Part shown: in pieces, positions 42,965 to 51,600 of the stretch | Layout: each line of letters begins with the position of its first letter | Position numbering within the stretch: the first letter of the stretch is position 1 | DNA from: Bin55 sp965205545 | GTDB taxonomy: Bacteria > Pseudomonadota > Gammaproteobacteria > Pseudomonadales > Azotimanducaceae | Assembly: GCA_965205545.1 (NCBI GenBank) | Contig: OZ242170.1 | Coordinates: 992,001 to 1,056,000, forward strand | Length of the DNA: 64,000 bases | Direction of reading: 5' to 3' | Notes under the pieces: model-generated | Database searches by the model: none | What the model saw: only the letters and a program-made list of their open reading frames with translations | What the model was told of the DNA's origin: nothing | Made by a program: the position numbers and the translations under genes

Positions 42965-45900
42965 TCAAGAATCAAATTGTTGTGGCCGATTCTGCTCGAC
43001 TCGTACAAATTCCTCCTCAAGACGCTTAGCAGAGACGCGAATTCGTGTCCTCACGCCCTGGCAAAACAGCGAAAGTCTGAGTTCCTGAACGAGGTGAAAG
43101 AGACGTTCGACCACCTCTACTGAATAGCCCTGTTCCCGCAGTGAGGCAAGACGCAGATCCCAGGCTTGAATGTCATTGGTCAGCGCGTTGTCTCGATTGA
43201 CCTTGCCCGGCAAATTGCTAATCCTTGTTTGGATTCCCTTCAGATACCGTGGTATGTCGCTCAATCTGTCAAAGTCAACACCAAGTGGAAACTTCTGTGT
43301 AATTAGAGAATCGATTTGGTCGAGAATGTCGCGTCTAGCTATTTCATAGGCACGCGACTTTAACGCTTCAAGGCTAAGCACGATCTGATAACGCTCCTTG
43401 ACTATTCCTGCCACTAGGTCTAGCAACTGAGTTCCAGACTCGACAAGCTTGCCCCTCTCTTGCTCCAGCATGCGCTCAAAGTCCACTCTGGTGGTCGGCA
43501 AACTCCGATCACGAAAATACAGTTGCTCAATCGCTTTCAGTAGTACGGCATCCTTTAGATCCGAGACTTTACCAACGGAGATCCATTGCATTTGCATCTC
43601 TCCATATTGATCGAATAGTTTGCTGAGATACTTCACGGATTGGTGCTCGGCAAAGTACACAAGCCTGCACATTCCCATCAAAGATTGTCTAGTGGGATTC
43701 CCTGACTCATGCGACATCGTTATGTCGACCGCCTCGCGACGATCTACGATGTGCGCGTAGGCCACAACTGGTCCTTTGGGCGTCGCAATCTTGCGCGACC
43801 ACTCAATTCCCTTGCTAGGAAATTCCCTCACGCCCTTAAGCTCAAATTTCGAAATGTCTGTACTATCAAGCCGACTTAGGGACTGATCGCTTGTTCGGTC
43901 TCGAAGAGCCTGCAGATCCCGATCCTGGTCAATAACTCGACCCCGTCCATCCACCACCTGAATATTCATCAACAGATGTGGAGAGAGCTTGCTCGGGTCC
44001 CATGCATGTCCATCGATGCCAAAGCCAAACTTGTGACCTACACATCTTGATATCGAAGCAAAGAGATTTCCAGAGCGGTATACCTCGTCCTCAAGTAGCG
44101 TTGGCAGCAATTTCTCGACTCGATCAGATACGGGTACAAGCTTCTTGCGCAATTGTTTCGGAAGCGAGCGCACAAGTTCGAGGCACTTGGATTCCAGAAA
44201 TCCTGGCACAAGCCATTCGAGGGCCTCTTGATTAAGACAGTTCAGGTCGTGCAGCGGAACCTGTATGGAAATACCGTCGTCAGCGTCTCCTGGACTGAAT
44301 CGGTACTTTAGCGGATAGGCAACTCCATCGAAGTGCAATTCGGAAGGAAATGCATCGCTGCGCAAATGCACCTTCTGTTCAAGGAGAATGTCCTCCATCG
44401 ACATTCGCAGTGCTTCGCGAGAAGGCTTATTGGACCGTGAGTACCACTTGCGAAACGAACTGACGTCGCACACTTGCTCTGGGAGCTTAGAAAGGTAGAA
44501 GTCAATTAAGCGCGACTCATCGACTACTACGTTGCGGCGTCGCTCTCGGTTTTGTATTTCCTCAAGCGAACGTACTAGCCCTCTGTTTGCCTTGACGATT
44601 GCAACATCAATCTTGGCGGATTTCCCAATCAGCGCATGTCGCACGAATAGGCGACGTGCGCCTTCCCAATCGAAATCAGAATAGTCCACGCGGCTGTTCT
44701 GGTATACCGGGAGTCCGGACAAACTAGCGTCGAGCAATACCAGAGCCTTGCCGCTCTTGGAATCCCAGAATGGGTCGTGCGCGTGATAGTTGAAGAGTTC
44801 TTTGGCGAACTGCTCAAGCCATCTTGGCTCGATGGGAGCAAGGCATCTAGCGAAGGTCTGCGTGGTCTCCGCAATCTCCGCGGCAACAATCCACTTCGGT
44901 TTGCGCTTTGCCAACGCGGAACCGGGGAACAACCTGAACTTGAGGTTGCGTAGTCCCAAGTACGTGTCATTCTCGACCCGGAGGCCTATGAAACTAAGCG
45001 ATCCGCTCAATATCGCTAGGTGCACGTTCGTCAATTCAGCATCTCTCTTGTTGAGTTTCATTCCCAATCGTGTGCATGCGAGCAGCAGCTGGCGGTGTAG
45101 CGAGCGCCATTCCAAATAGCGAGTGGGCGACACAAACACAGATTCCAACTGACGCCTAAACTTGCCACGCGAGTGAGCTTGACGCTCGCGTTCAGCCCAT
45201 TGCCATAGGTTTACGAATGTCAGAAAGTCCGATTGTGGATGGACAAACGAGCTATGTGCCTTGTCTGCGAGTTGGCGTTTGTCGAGTGGTCGCAGCCGTG
45301 GATCCTGGGCGGCGAGCGCAGCGACAATGATCAAGACTTCCGTTAGCGACTTGCGAACGTTTGCTTCGATCAACATGCGCGCCAAACGCGGGTCCACAGG
45401 CAATACTGCCATTTGCCTTCCAATTTCTGTGAGATTGCCGTCGCGAGTCGCTCCAAGCTCCTGCAATGAGCGCTTGGCCGATGTGATAGCCCTGCTGTCA
45501 GGCGGATCAAGAAAGGGGAAATCGGCAATGTCGCCAAGATTCATCAAGAGCATCTGCAATACAACAGACGCAAGGTTGGTTCTTCGGATTTCGGGTATCG
45601 AATATTCGCTTCTACCTTGGAAGTCGTGTTCGTCATAGAGCCTAAAGCAAATTCCAGGTGCAAGCCTTCCGCATCGTCCCGCGCGCTGATTTGCACTTGC
45701 TTGAGAAATTGGTTCAATTGGCAACCGTTGAATTCTTGACTGCAGGCTGTAGCGGCTGATTCGGGCGTTGCCCATGTCAATGACGTAGCGGATGTTGGGA
45801 ACCGTTAGGCTAGTCTCCGCAACATTCGTCGTTAACAGCACTCGCTGCTTATCTGATTTCGCAAAGATCTTGGCCTGTTCCTTTGGTGGCAGTCGCGCGT

Positions 45901-46798
45901 AGAGTGGAAGAACTTCGAACTGCTCTGGATAGTTCTTGCGAAACCAATGCGACCACTCGAGGATTTCGCGTTCCCCAGACAGAAACATGAGGACATCTCG
46001 GATTTTTGAGGACTGTTCAGAAGCGATTTCCTCAACGCACTCCTTTACCGCTTCTTCAATTTCATCGTCGACGGGACGATAGCGGACGTCGACGGGATAG
46101 CTCCTTCCTTCAACGCGAACTATTGGAGCACCGTCGAAGTATTGCGAGAACGCCTCTACGTCAATAGTTGCACTTGTCACTACGACTCGCAGATCCTTTC
46201 GTCGTGCGAGCAAAGTCTTTAAATATCCCAACAGAAAGTCGATATTGAGACTGCGTTCGTGTGCTTCATCTACGATCACAGTGTCATACGACGCTAGATA
46301 TCGATCATGACGTATTTCAGTCAGCAATAGTCCATCCGTTACTACCTTGACGAGAGTGTTCGGGTTCACCCGATCTTCAAAGCGAACCGCGTATCCAACT
46401 TCGTTTCCCAGTTCGACGCCGAGAACTGAAGCGATGCGAGTGGCAACACTTCGAGCTGCAAGCCGCCTGGGCTGCGTGTGTCCGATCATGCCTCGGACGC
46501 CTAGTCCAGCTTTAAGGCAGGCAAGGGAAATCTGAGTAGTCTTTCCGGAACCGGTTTCGCCGGCAACTATGAGCACCTGATGCGACTTCAGAAGACTCTC
46601 GATCTTCGATAGCGAGTCCCTGATTGGAAGGTTCGACAGATAGCTTATTTTCGGCACGCTTTCCTTGCGTTGCCCGACTTCCTTCATGCTCTTTTGAAAC
46701 CTGACGGCTGCCTTCTTGCTGAGCTTCGAAGCGCTATTCGCGCGCTCTGCAGCGAAAGCATCCCGTGCCAATAGCAACGAAGGATCCAAGTGTTTCAT
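42965..46798 (-). CDS. hrpA: ATP-dependent RNA helicase HrpA
   Basis: This 1,277-aa DEAH-box helicase acts in mRNA processing and rescue of stalled ribosomes. The N-terminal core has GETGSGKTTQ (Walker A), TQPRRLAARSVATRIA, VDEAHERSLNIDFLLGYLK (DEAH), VTSATID, VLLTTNVAETSLTVPNIRYVID and NQRAGRCGRLAPG. The long C-terminal part (DUF3418-like) is present, so the length fits the usual 1,280-1,300 aa. The hvfA promoter overlaps its 3' end. Confidence 0.96.
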   Translation of the reverse strand: MKHLDPSLLLARDAFAAERANSASKLSKKAAVRFQKSMKEVGQRKESVPKISYLSNLPIRDSLSKIESLLKSHQVLIVAGETGSGKTTQISLACLKAGLGVRGMIGHTQPRRLAARSVATRIASVLGVELGNEVGYAVRFEDRVNPNTLVKVVTDGLLLTEIRHDRYLASYDTVIVDEAHERSLNIDFLLGYLKTLLARRKDLRVVVTSATIDVEAFSQYFDGAPIVRVEGRSYPVDVRYRPVDDEIEEAVKECVEEIASEQSSKIRDVLMFLSGEREILEWSHWFRKNYPEQFEVLPLYARLPPKEQAKIFAKSDKQRVLLTTNVAETSLTVPNIRYVIDMGNARISRYSLQSRIQRLPIEPISQASANQRAGRCGRLAPGICFRLYDEHDFQGRSEYSIPEIRRTNLASVVLQMLLMNLGDIADFPFLDPPDSRAITSAKRSLQELGATRDGNLTEIGRQMAVLPVDPRLARMLIEANVRKSLTEVLIIVAALAAQDPRLRPLDKRQLADKAHSSFVHPQSDFLTFVNLWQWAERERQAHSRGKFRRQLESVFVSPTRYLEWRSLHRQLLLACTRLGMKLNKRDAELTNVHLAILSGSLSFIGLRVENDTYLGLRNLKFRLFPGSALAKRKPKWIVAAEIAETTQTFARCLAPIEPRWLEQFAKELFNYHAHDPFWDSKSGKALVLLDASLSGLPVYQNSRVDYSDFDWEGARRLFVRHALIGKSAKIDVAIVKANRGLVRSLEEIQNRERRRNVVVDESRLIDFYLSKLPEQVCDVSSFRKWYSRSNKPSREALRMSMEDILLEQKVHLRSDAFPSELHFDGVAYPLKYRFSPGDADDGISIQVPLHDLNCLNQEALEWLVPGFLESKCLELVRSLPKQLRKKLVPVSDRVEKLLPTLLEDEVYRSGNLFASISRCVGHKFGFGIDGHAWDPSKLSPHLLMNIQVVDGRGRVIDQDRDLQALRDRTSDQSLSRLDSTDISKFELKGVREFPSKGIEWSRKIATPKGPVVAYAHIVDRREAVDITMSHESGNPTRQSLMGMCRLVYFAEHQSVKYLSKLFDQYGEMQMQWISVGKVSDLKDAVLLKAIEQLYFRDRSLPTTRVDFERMLEQERGKLVESGTQLLDLVAGIVKERYQIVLSLEALKSRAYEIARRDILDQIDSLITQKFPLGVDFDRLSDIPRYLKGIQTRISNLPGKVNRDNALTNDIQAWDLRLASLREQGYSVEVVERLFHLVQELRLSLFCQGVRTRIRVSAKRLEEEFVRVEQNRPQQFDS

Positions 46799-46865
46799 GG
46801 GAATTACTGAAGATCTAGAAAACTTGAAGTGGGCATTGGTTGAACACGAGCCACAAGCACGTGCT

Positions 46866-48035
46866 CTACTTGGAAAGGAAGCCCATGCCCTCTTCCAATC
46901 CGCGGATAGTCAACGGAAACATACGGCCATCGACGAGCTGTTGAGTCATACCTACTGACGAGGAGTATTCCCACGTCTCCTGAGGGGTGGGATTTATCCA
47001 GATCAGCTTGTCGTAGTGGTTGTTGAACCTCTCGATCCACACTGAACCCGGCTCTTCGTTCCAGTGCTCGACGCTGCCGCCAGCATGCGTGATCTCGTAG
47101 GGAGCCATCGTCGCATCTCCCACAAACACAATCCGATAGTCGACACCAAATTTGTTCAAAATGTCCCAGGTTGAAATCCGTTCGTTCATGCGACGACGAT
47201 TGTCCTTCCACACCGACTCGTAGATGAAGTTGTGGAAGTAGTAGCTGCCTAGGTGCTTGAATTCGGTCTTCGTAGCCGAAAACAGTTCCTCGCAAATCTT
47301 CACATGTGCGTCCATCGAGCCGCCGATATCGAAAAACGTCAAGACCTTGACGGTATTTCGTCGTTCGGGACGCATCTTGATGTCGAGCAAACCTGCATTG
47401 TCTGCCGTTGCCTTGATGGTTGAGTCCATGTCAAGCTCGTCAGGCATCCCTGCTCGCGCAAATTTCCTCAGTCGTCTGAGCGCCATCTTGATGTTGCGCG
47501 TACCTAATTCGACCGAATCGTCCAGATTCTTGTATTGTCTTTGGTCCCAAACGCGTCGAGCTTTGCGTTTCCGGCCGCGACCTGTGCCTCCAGGTCCATT
47601 TCTTCCATTGCCCTCGCGGTCTCCTTCTCTCTCGCGCTCCTCTTGGGCACGCTGTTCCGCCAATCGACGCTCCTCTTCCTCACGCTGTTTGCGCACGGCG
47701 TCGATAAAGGCCTCGAGCCCGCCTAGGGAGTTGATTTCCTTCAAGTCCGCGTCCGAAAGAGTTTTTTCTATTTCTCTCCGCAGCCATTCGTCCGGCACTA
47801 GGGCTTCGAGCAATCCGTGCAAGTCCTCGAGTCCTTTAAAGTATGCGCCGAATGCCCTGTCGAACTTGTCGTAATTGGTCTCGTCTTTGACTAGACAGGT
47901 TCTTGCGAGCAGATAGAAATCATCCATGCTTCCATAGACGATTTGCTTGTCCAACGCGGCCAACAGATCCATGAGTTCCCGAAGGGTTACGGGAACCCTG
48001 TACCGTCGAAGTGTTAAGAAGAAATTGATCAGCAT
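46866..48035 (-). CDS. VWA domain protein, CoxE-like
   Basis: This 389-aa protein has a helical N-terminus (LINFFLTLRRYRVPVTLRELMDLL), a charged linker (about residues 115-155, rich in E, R and G) and a C-terminal von Willebrand A domain. The metal site is TFFDIGGSMDAHV (DxGxS variant of DxSxS), with VGDATMAPYE later. It is the usual partner of a MoxR ATPase (48062-48910, 26 bases upstream in the operon). Together they act as a chaperone pair that inserts cofactors or remodels a target, which is not in view. Confidence 0.88.
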   Translation of the reverse strand: MLINFFLTLRRYRVPVTLRELMDLLAALDKQIVYGSMDDFYLLARTCLVKDETNYDKFDRAFGAYFKGLEDLHGLLEALVPDEWLRREIEKTLSDADLKEINSLGGLEAFIDAVRKQREEEERRLAEQRAQEEREREGDREGNGRNGPGGTGRGRKRKARRVWDQRQYKNLDDSVELGTRNIKMALRRLRKFARAGMPDELDMDSTIKATADNAGLLDIKMRPERRNTVKVLTFFDIGGSMDAHVKICEELFSATKTEFKHLGSYYFHNFIYESVWKDNRRRMNERISTWDILNKFGVDYRIVFVGDATMAPYEITHAGGSVEHWNEEPGSVWIERFNNHYDKLIWINPTPQETWEYSSSVGMTQQLVDGRMFPLTIRGLEEGMGFLSK

Positions 48036-48061
48036 TTGGCCGCTCTCAATGCGTCGCTAGA

Positions 48062-48910
48062 TCAACCGCGACTGTCTCTCCTATTCATGAATGCAAGTCG
48101 CTCAAGCAGCTGCACGTCTTGTTCGTTTTTCACAAGTGCGCCGTAAAGTGGAGGAATCGCCTTGGTCGTGTCCCTATTGGTGAGAATTTCGTCTGGAATA
48201 TCGTCGGCCATCAGAAGTTTCAGCCAATCTATCAATTCCGATGTGGAAGGCTTTTTCTTCAATCCCGGCACCTTGCGCACGTCGAAGAAGATTTCCATTG
48301 CCTCCTTGACCAAGCCCTGCTTGATTTGCGGATAGTGCAATTCAATGATCTCTTGCATGGTCTCCCGGTCGGGAAAATTGATGTAGTGAAAGAAGCATCT
48401 GCGCAGGAATGCGTCGGGAAGCTCCTTCTCGTTATTGGACGTTATAACCACGATGGGACGATGCTTGGCTTTAATGGTTTCCTGCGTCTCATACACGAAG
48501 AACTCCATACGGTCGAGTTCTTGCAACAAGTCGTTGGGGAATTCAATGTCCGCCTTGTCTATCTCGTCAATGAGCAATACGACCCGTTGATCCGAATCGA
48601 ACGCATCCCAGAGCTTGCCTCGCTTTATATAGTTTCGAATGTCGCCGACTCGTTCGTCTCCAAGTTGGGAATCGCGAAGGCGAGAAACCGCATCGTATTC
48701 GTATAGACCTTGGCTAGCCTTTGTTTGCGACTTTATGTGCCACTCTATTAGGGGCAAGTCCAACGTCTTGGCAACCTCTATTGCAAGGACCGTCTTACCC
48801 GTTCCAGGTTCGCCCTTAACCAACAACGGTCTCTCGAGCTTAACAGCAGCATCCACCGCCATGGATAGCTCGTCGGTCGAAATGTAGGTGTCCGTACTGT
48901 CAAAAATCAT
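48062..48910 (-). CDS. MoxR-family AAA+ ATPase
   Basis: This 282-aa AAA+ ATPase has Walker A GEPGTGKT, Walker B VVLLIDEIDKAD, the sensor region PIVVITSNNEKELPDAFLRRCFFHYINFP and an arginine-rich C-terminal lid. MoxR proteins work with VWA proteins in metalloenzyme maturation or stress tolerance. The VWA gene follows directly, supporting a functional pair. Confidence 0.92.
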   Translation of the reverse strand: MIFDSTDTYISTDELSMAVDAAVKLERPLLVKGEPGTGKTVLAIEVAKTLDLPLIEWHIKSQTKASQGLYEYDAVSRLRDSQLGDERVGDIRNYIKRGKLWDAFDSDQRVVLLIDEIDKADIEFPNDLLQELDRMEFFVYETQETIKAKHRPIVVITSNNEKELPDAFLRRCFFHYINFPDRETMQEIIELHYPQIKQGLVKEAMEIFFDVRKVPGLKKKPSTSELIDWLKLLMADDIPDEILTNRDTTKAIPPLYGALVKNEQDVQLLERLAFMNRRDSRG

Positions 48911-49029
48911 GAAAATCCGCTATCCCTTTACGATATTTTGTGCGTGAGTCATCTAGTCTTGCCGGCTGATAGGGTACCCGAAAGTGCTATTTGTAGCAGC
49001 GTGAATTGATTCGTGCCCAAGGTTCAAGA

Positions 49030-49392
49030 TCAGTCACCTGCTCTGCTAGAAGTGTCAATCCCGCTAAGATTCTGACGCTTTGGTCGGTCGAAGGCTCGTC
49101 GAATGAGCAACAGTGCGACATACGAAACGACGATTCCCAGGGACCCCACCAAACCCACGGCAATAGCTGGAGTTGGATCCACTTCCGGTTCCAAGAATGT
49201 CCAGAACAAAAAAACTACGAATAGAGGAGCCAAATGTCCTTCGTCGAAGTTCATGGGCCACAACGCCCAAAAACAGCCCAATGCAATAAGCAACAATGCA
49301 AGCAGCTTGCGACGTCGCAAAGGGTAGTAGACAAGGAAAGCTAAGATCGCCGTTGCTGCGAAAGCCACCAGCCACGCGACTAGATATGACAT
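49030..49392 (-). CDS. Small integral membrane protein
   Basis: This 120-aa protein has about four hydrophobic segments (AWLVAFAATAILAFLVYY, LLALLLIALGCFWALW, LAPLFVVFLFWTFL, AIAVGLVGSLGIVVSYVALLLI) and a short polar C-terminus. No named family recognised. It lies 40 bases downstream of ycgN and may belong to the same transcript. Confidence 0.6.
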   Translation of the reverse strand: MSYLVAWLVAFAATAILAFLVYYPLRRRKLLALLLIALGCFWALWPMNFDEGHLAPLFVVFLFWTFLEPEVDPTPAIAVGLVGSLGIVVSYVALLLIRRAFDRPKRQNLSGIDTSSRAGD

Positions 49393-49432
49393 AGCCTTAT
49401 GGCATCAGGGATGGCATGCAGTGTCAGCCGGT

Positions 49433-49891
49433 TCACTTGACCCACTTGACCAATTGCTCTTCCAAGTCCTCCGGATGGACATCTCGTTCCGACAATACCT
49501 TTCCCTTAACAGATATTCCCAACTTGTCCATCTCCTGCCGGCTTCCGGCAATTAGCGGGTGCCAATCGTAAAGGTCCCTGCCTTCTGCAACCAGGCGATA
49601 GGCGCATGTCTCAGGTAACCACGTCATTTCACCAATATTGTCAGGCGTAATCTCGATGCAGTCTTCGACAAGACGCAGGCGGTGTTCGTAGTGCGTGCAC
49701 CTGCAAGTGGACGTGTCTAACAAACCGCAAACCACGGGAGTTTCCGAGACAACACCAGTGTCGTCATCGCGAAACCGTATGCGGCAGCATTGAGCACAAC
49801 CGTCGCACAAGCTCTCCCATTCCTCGTCCGACATGGCGTCGAGTTTTTTGGCACGCCAGAAGGGAAGCCCATCGCTTTTTTCTTCGATCAT
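49433..49891 (-). CDS. ycgN: YcgN family cysteine cluster protein (UPF0260)
   Basis: This 152-aa protein has the family cysteine pattern WESLCDGCAQCCRI, CGLLDTSTCRCTHYEHR and WLPETCAYRLVAEGRDLYDWHPLI. Related proteins may bind zinc or an iron-sulfur cluster; the role is unknown. Its ATG overlaps the rnd stop (ATGA), a common rnd-ycgN arrangement in gammaproteobacteria. Confidence 0.88.
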   Translation of the reverse strand: MIEEKSDGLPFWRAKKLDAMSDEEWESLCDGCAQCCRIRFRDDDTGVVSETPVVCGLLDTSTCRCTHYEHRLRLVEDCIEITPDNIGEMTWLPETCAYRLVAEGRDLYDWHPLIAGSRQEMDKLGISVKGKVLSERDVHPEDLEEQLVKWVK

Positions 49892-50991
49892 CTCACTTCC
49901 TCAATCACTTGCTTGAATTCGTTGCCCAGCAAATCCTCGCGCCACCGGCCAAACGATGGTGGGAACGAGCCCTTTCTCAAGTACGCCGAGCTCCAATCTA
50001 GCATGTTGTTTTGAGTTGCAAGCATGGTGCGAGACATTTGCTGTTTTTCTGAGTGTTGCTGAACTACCGTCCGCAGCCGACGGAAAAGACGCTGGCCCTG
50101 TTTAATGCTCCAGGGGAATTCCACAGACATCGATTCCGGTAGCCTGCCTCGTGCCAAGTCCTTCTTGGCTCGTTTTATTGCTTTGTAGAGTGTCGCCCCG
50201 ATTTTCTTTCCGAACTGCTCGCGAAAGTGCTCGCTGGATTGTTTGCGATTGCGCAGTGCCGAGACGATCTGTTCGTCGCGCGCGACCCATTGACGTGGCA
50301 CGTTTGATCGACGGGCCACCCTCTCTCGCCATCCGGTCAGTAGTTTCGCGAGTGCACGATCTTTCTGGGGCAAGTTACCTATGCCGCTCAGGCTGGGTAA
50401 GCCATCGGACATGTTTCGGCCCTGCGTCAACAAATGGTTGCGCATCTCCTCGTGGAACCATGTCTTCCGATCAAGCAATGCCAGTTTCTCTTCCAGCGCG
50501 CGCCACAGCGGCAACAGATAGCGCACGTCGTCAATTGCGTAGTTCAACTGTTCCGACGCCAAGGGTCGTGCTTGCCAGTCGGAGGTGGTTATGGATGAAG
50601 ACTTGCTCAAATCAACTTCCAGAAACTGGCTAACCATACGTTGGTAAGGGGGCTGCTCCTCTAGTGAGACAAACTCGCAGGCCACTTGCGTATCCACTAC
50701 GTTTTTTGGCATTTCCCCAAATAGGTAGTAGAGCAACCTCAGGTCCTCGCTGCTTGCATGCATGACCTTTCGAATCTTGGGATCACACAGCAGCGCTTCA
50801 ATCGCCCGAAGATCTAGAGGCGCCAAGAGATCTATAGCGCAGACGCTTTTTCTCGTTGCGAGTTGCAATAGGCAAGGCACGCGAAAGTAAGTCCGCCTCG
50901 AATAGAACTCGGTGTCTATGCCTACTGTGTTTGTCACTTCGCCCACAAGGCGATCCAAGTCCCTTTGCGTGTCTATGAGACGATCAGCCAC
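49888..50991 (-). CDS. rnd: Ribonuclease D
   Basis: This 3'-5' exoribonuclease matures tRNA 3' ends, about 367 aa. The DEDD nuclease residues are visible in VGIDTEFYSRRTYF (Asp, Glu), the ASSEDLRLL region and LNYAIDDVRYLLPLW (YxxxD). HRDC-type helices follow (LAKLLTGWRERVARRSNVPRQWVARDEQIV). I chose GTG 50991, which overlaps the recR stop; the longer frame to 51075 lies inside recR. E. coli RNase D is about 375 aa. Confidence 0.92.
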   Translation of the reverse strand: MADRLIDTQRDLDRLVGEVTNTVGIDTEFYSRRTYFRVPCLLQLATRKSVCAIDLLAPLDLRAIEALLCDPKIRKVMHASSEDLRLLYYLFGEMPKNVVDTQVACEFVSLEEQPPYQRMVSQFLEVDLSKSSSITTSDWQARPLASEQLNYAIDDVRYLLPLWRALEEKLALLDRKTWFHEEMRNHLLTQGRNMSDGLPSLSGIGNLPQKDRALAKLLTGWRERVARRSNVPRQWVARDEQIVSALRNRKQSSEHFREQFGKKIGATLYKAIKRAKKDLARGRLPESMSVEFPWSIKQGQRLFRRLRTVVQQHSEKQQMSRTMLATQNNMLDWSSAYLRKGSFPPSFGRWREDLLGNEFKQVIEEVR

Positions 50992-51592
50992 CGTCGATTG
51001 GCTTCCTTCCACGCAATGCATGCGATATCGTGGACATGTCCACGTACTCCAATTCCCCTCCGACCGGGATTCCATGCGCGATTCTTGAAACGATTACGTC
51101 CAATCCTACGAACATGTCTGAGATGTACATCGCAGTCGCCTCCCCTTCTGCCGTCGTGCTCGTAGCCACGATCACCTCGGAGATGCCCTCACCCTTGACG
51201 CGCAACGACATAAGGTCCACGCCTAATTCCGAGGGCCCTATTCCGTCAATAGGTGAGAGATGACCATGCAGCACAAAGTACCTGCCGGAATAGCCGCCGG
51301 AACGTTCAATGGCCACTACGTCAGCTGGAGTCTCAACCACACAAAGCTGTTTGGCGTCACGCTTCGCATTTGCGCACAGACCGCAAATTTCGGAGTCCGA
51401 GATGTTGCGACACTTCTTGCAAACCGTCGTGTTGGCTACGGCGTCGTGCAGCGCATCCGCCAGTGCTTGACCACCGGAACGGTCCTTATGCACAAGGTGA
51501 AGAGCGATCCGCGATGCGGTCTTTGAACCGACTCCGGGCAATGCCTGAAGGGCGCGAACAAGTCGCGCCATGCGTGGACTAAAGGGCTCCAT
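50984..51592 (-). CDS. recR: Recombination mediator protein RecR
   Basis: This 202-aa protein acts with RecF and RecO to load RecA at gaps. It has the helix-hairpin-helix LQALPGVGSKTASRIALHLV, the zinc finger CKKCRNISDSEICGLC, and the Toprim domain with LCVVETPADVVAIE and GHLSPIDGIGPSEL. It starts eight bases after dnaX. The small gene ybaB, usually between dnaX and recR, is missing here. Confidence 0.95.
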   Translation of the reverse strand: MEPFSPRMARLVRALQALPGVGSKTASRIALHLVHKDRSGGQALADALHDAVANTTVCKKCRNISDSEICGLCANAKRDAKQLCVVETPADVVAIERSGGYSGRYFVLHGHLSPIDGIGPSELGVDLMSLRVKGEGISEVIVATSTTAEGEATAMYISDMFVGLDVIVSRIAHGIPVGGELEYVDMSTISHALRGRKPIDGG

Positions 51593-51600
51593 TCTCGGAG

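Noticed and set aside
46716..46958. 80-residue plus-strand frame bridging hrpA and the VWA gene
   Set aside because: It overlaps the start of hrpA and the end of the VWA gene antisense; the residues show no family pattern.
47257..47874. 205-residue plus-strand frame
   Set aside because: It lies antisense inside the VWA gene, whose charged linker opens the opposite frame; no motif or start signal.
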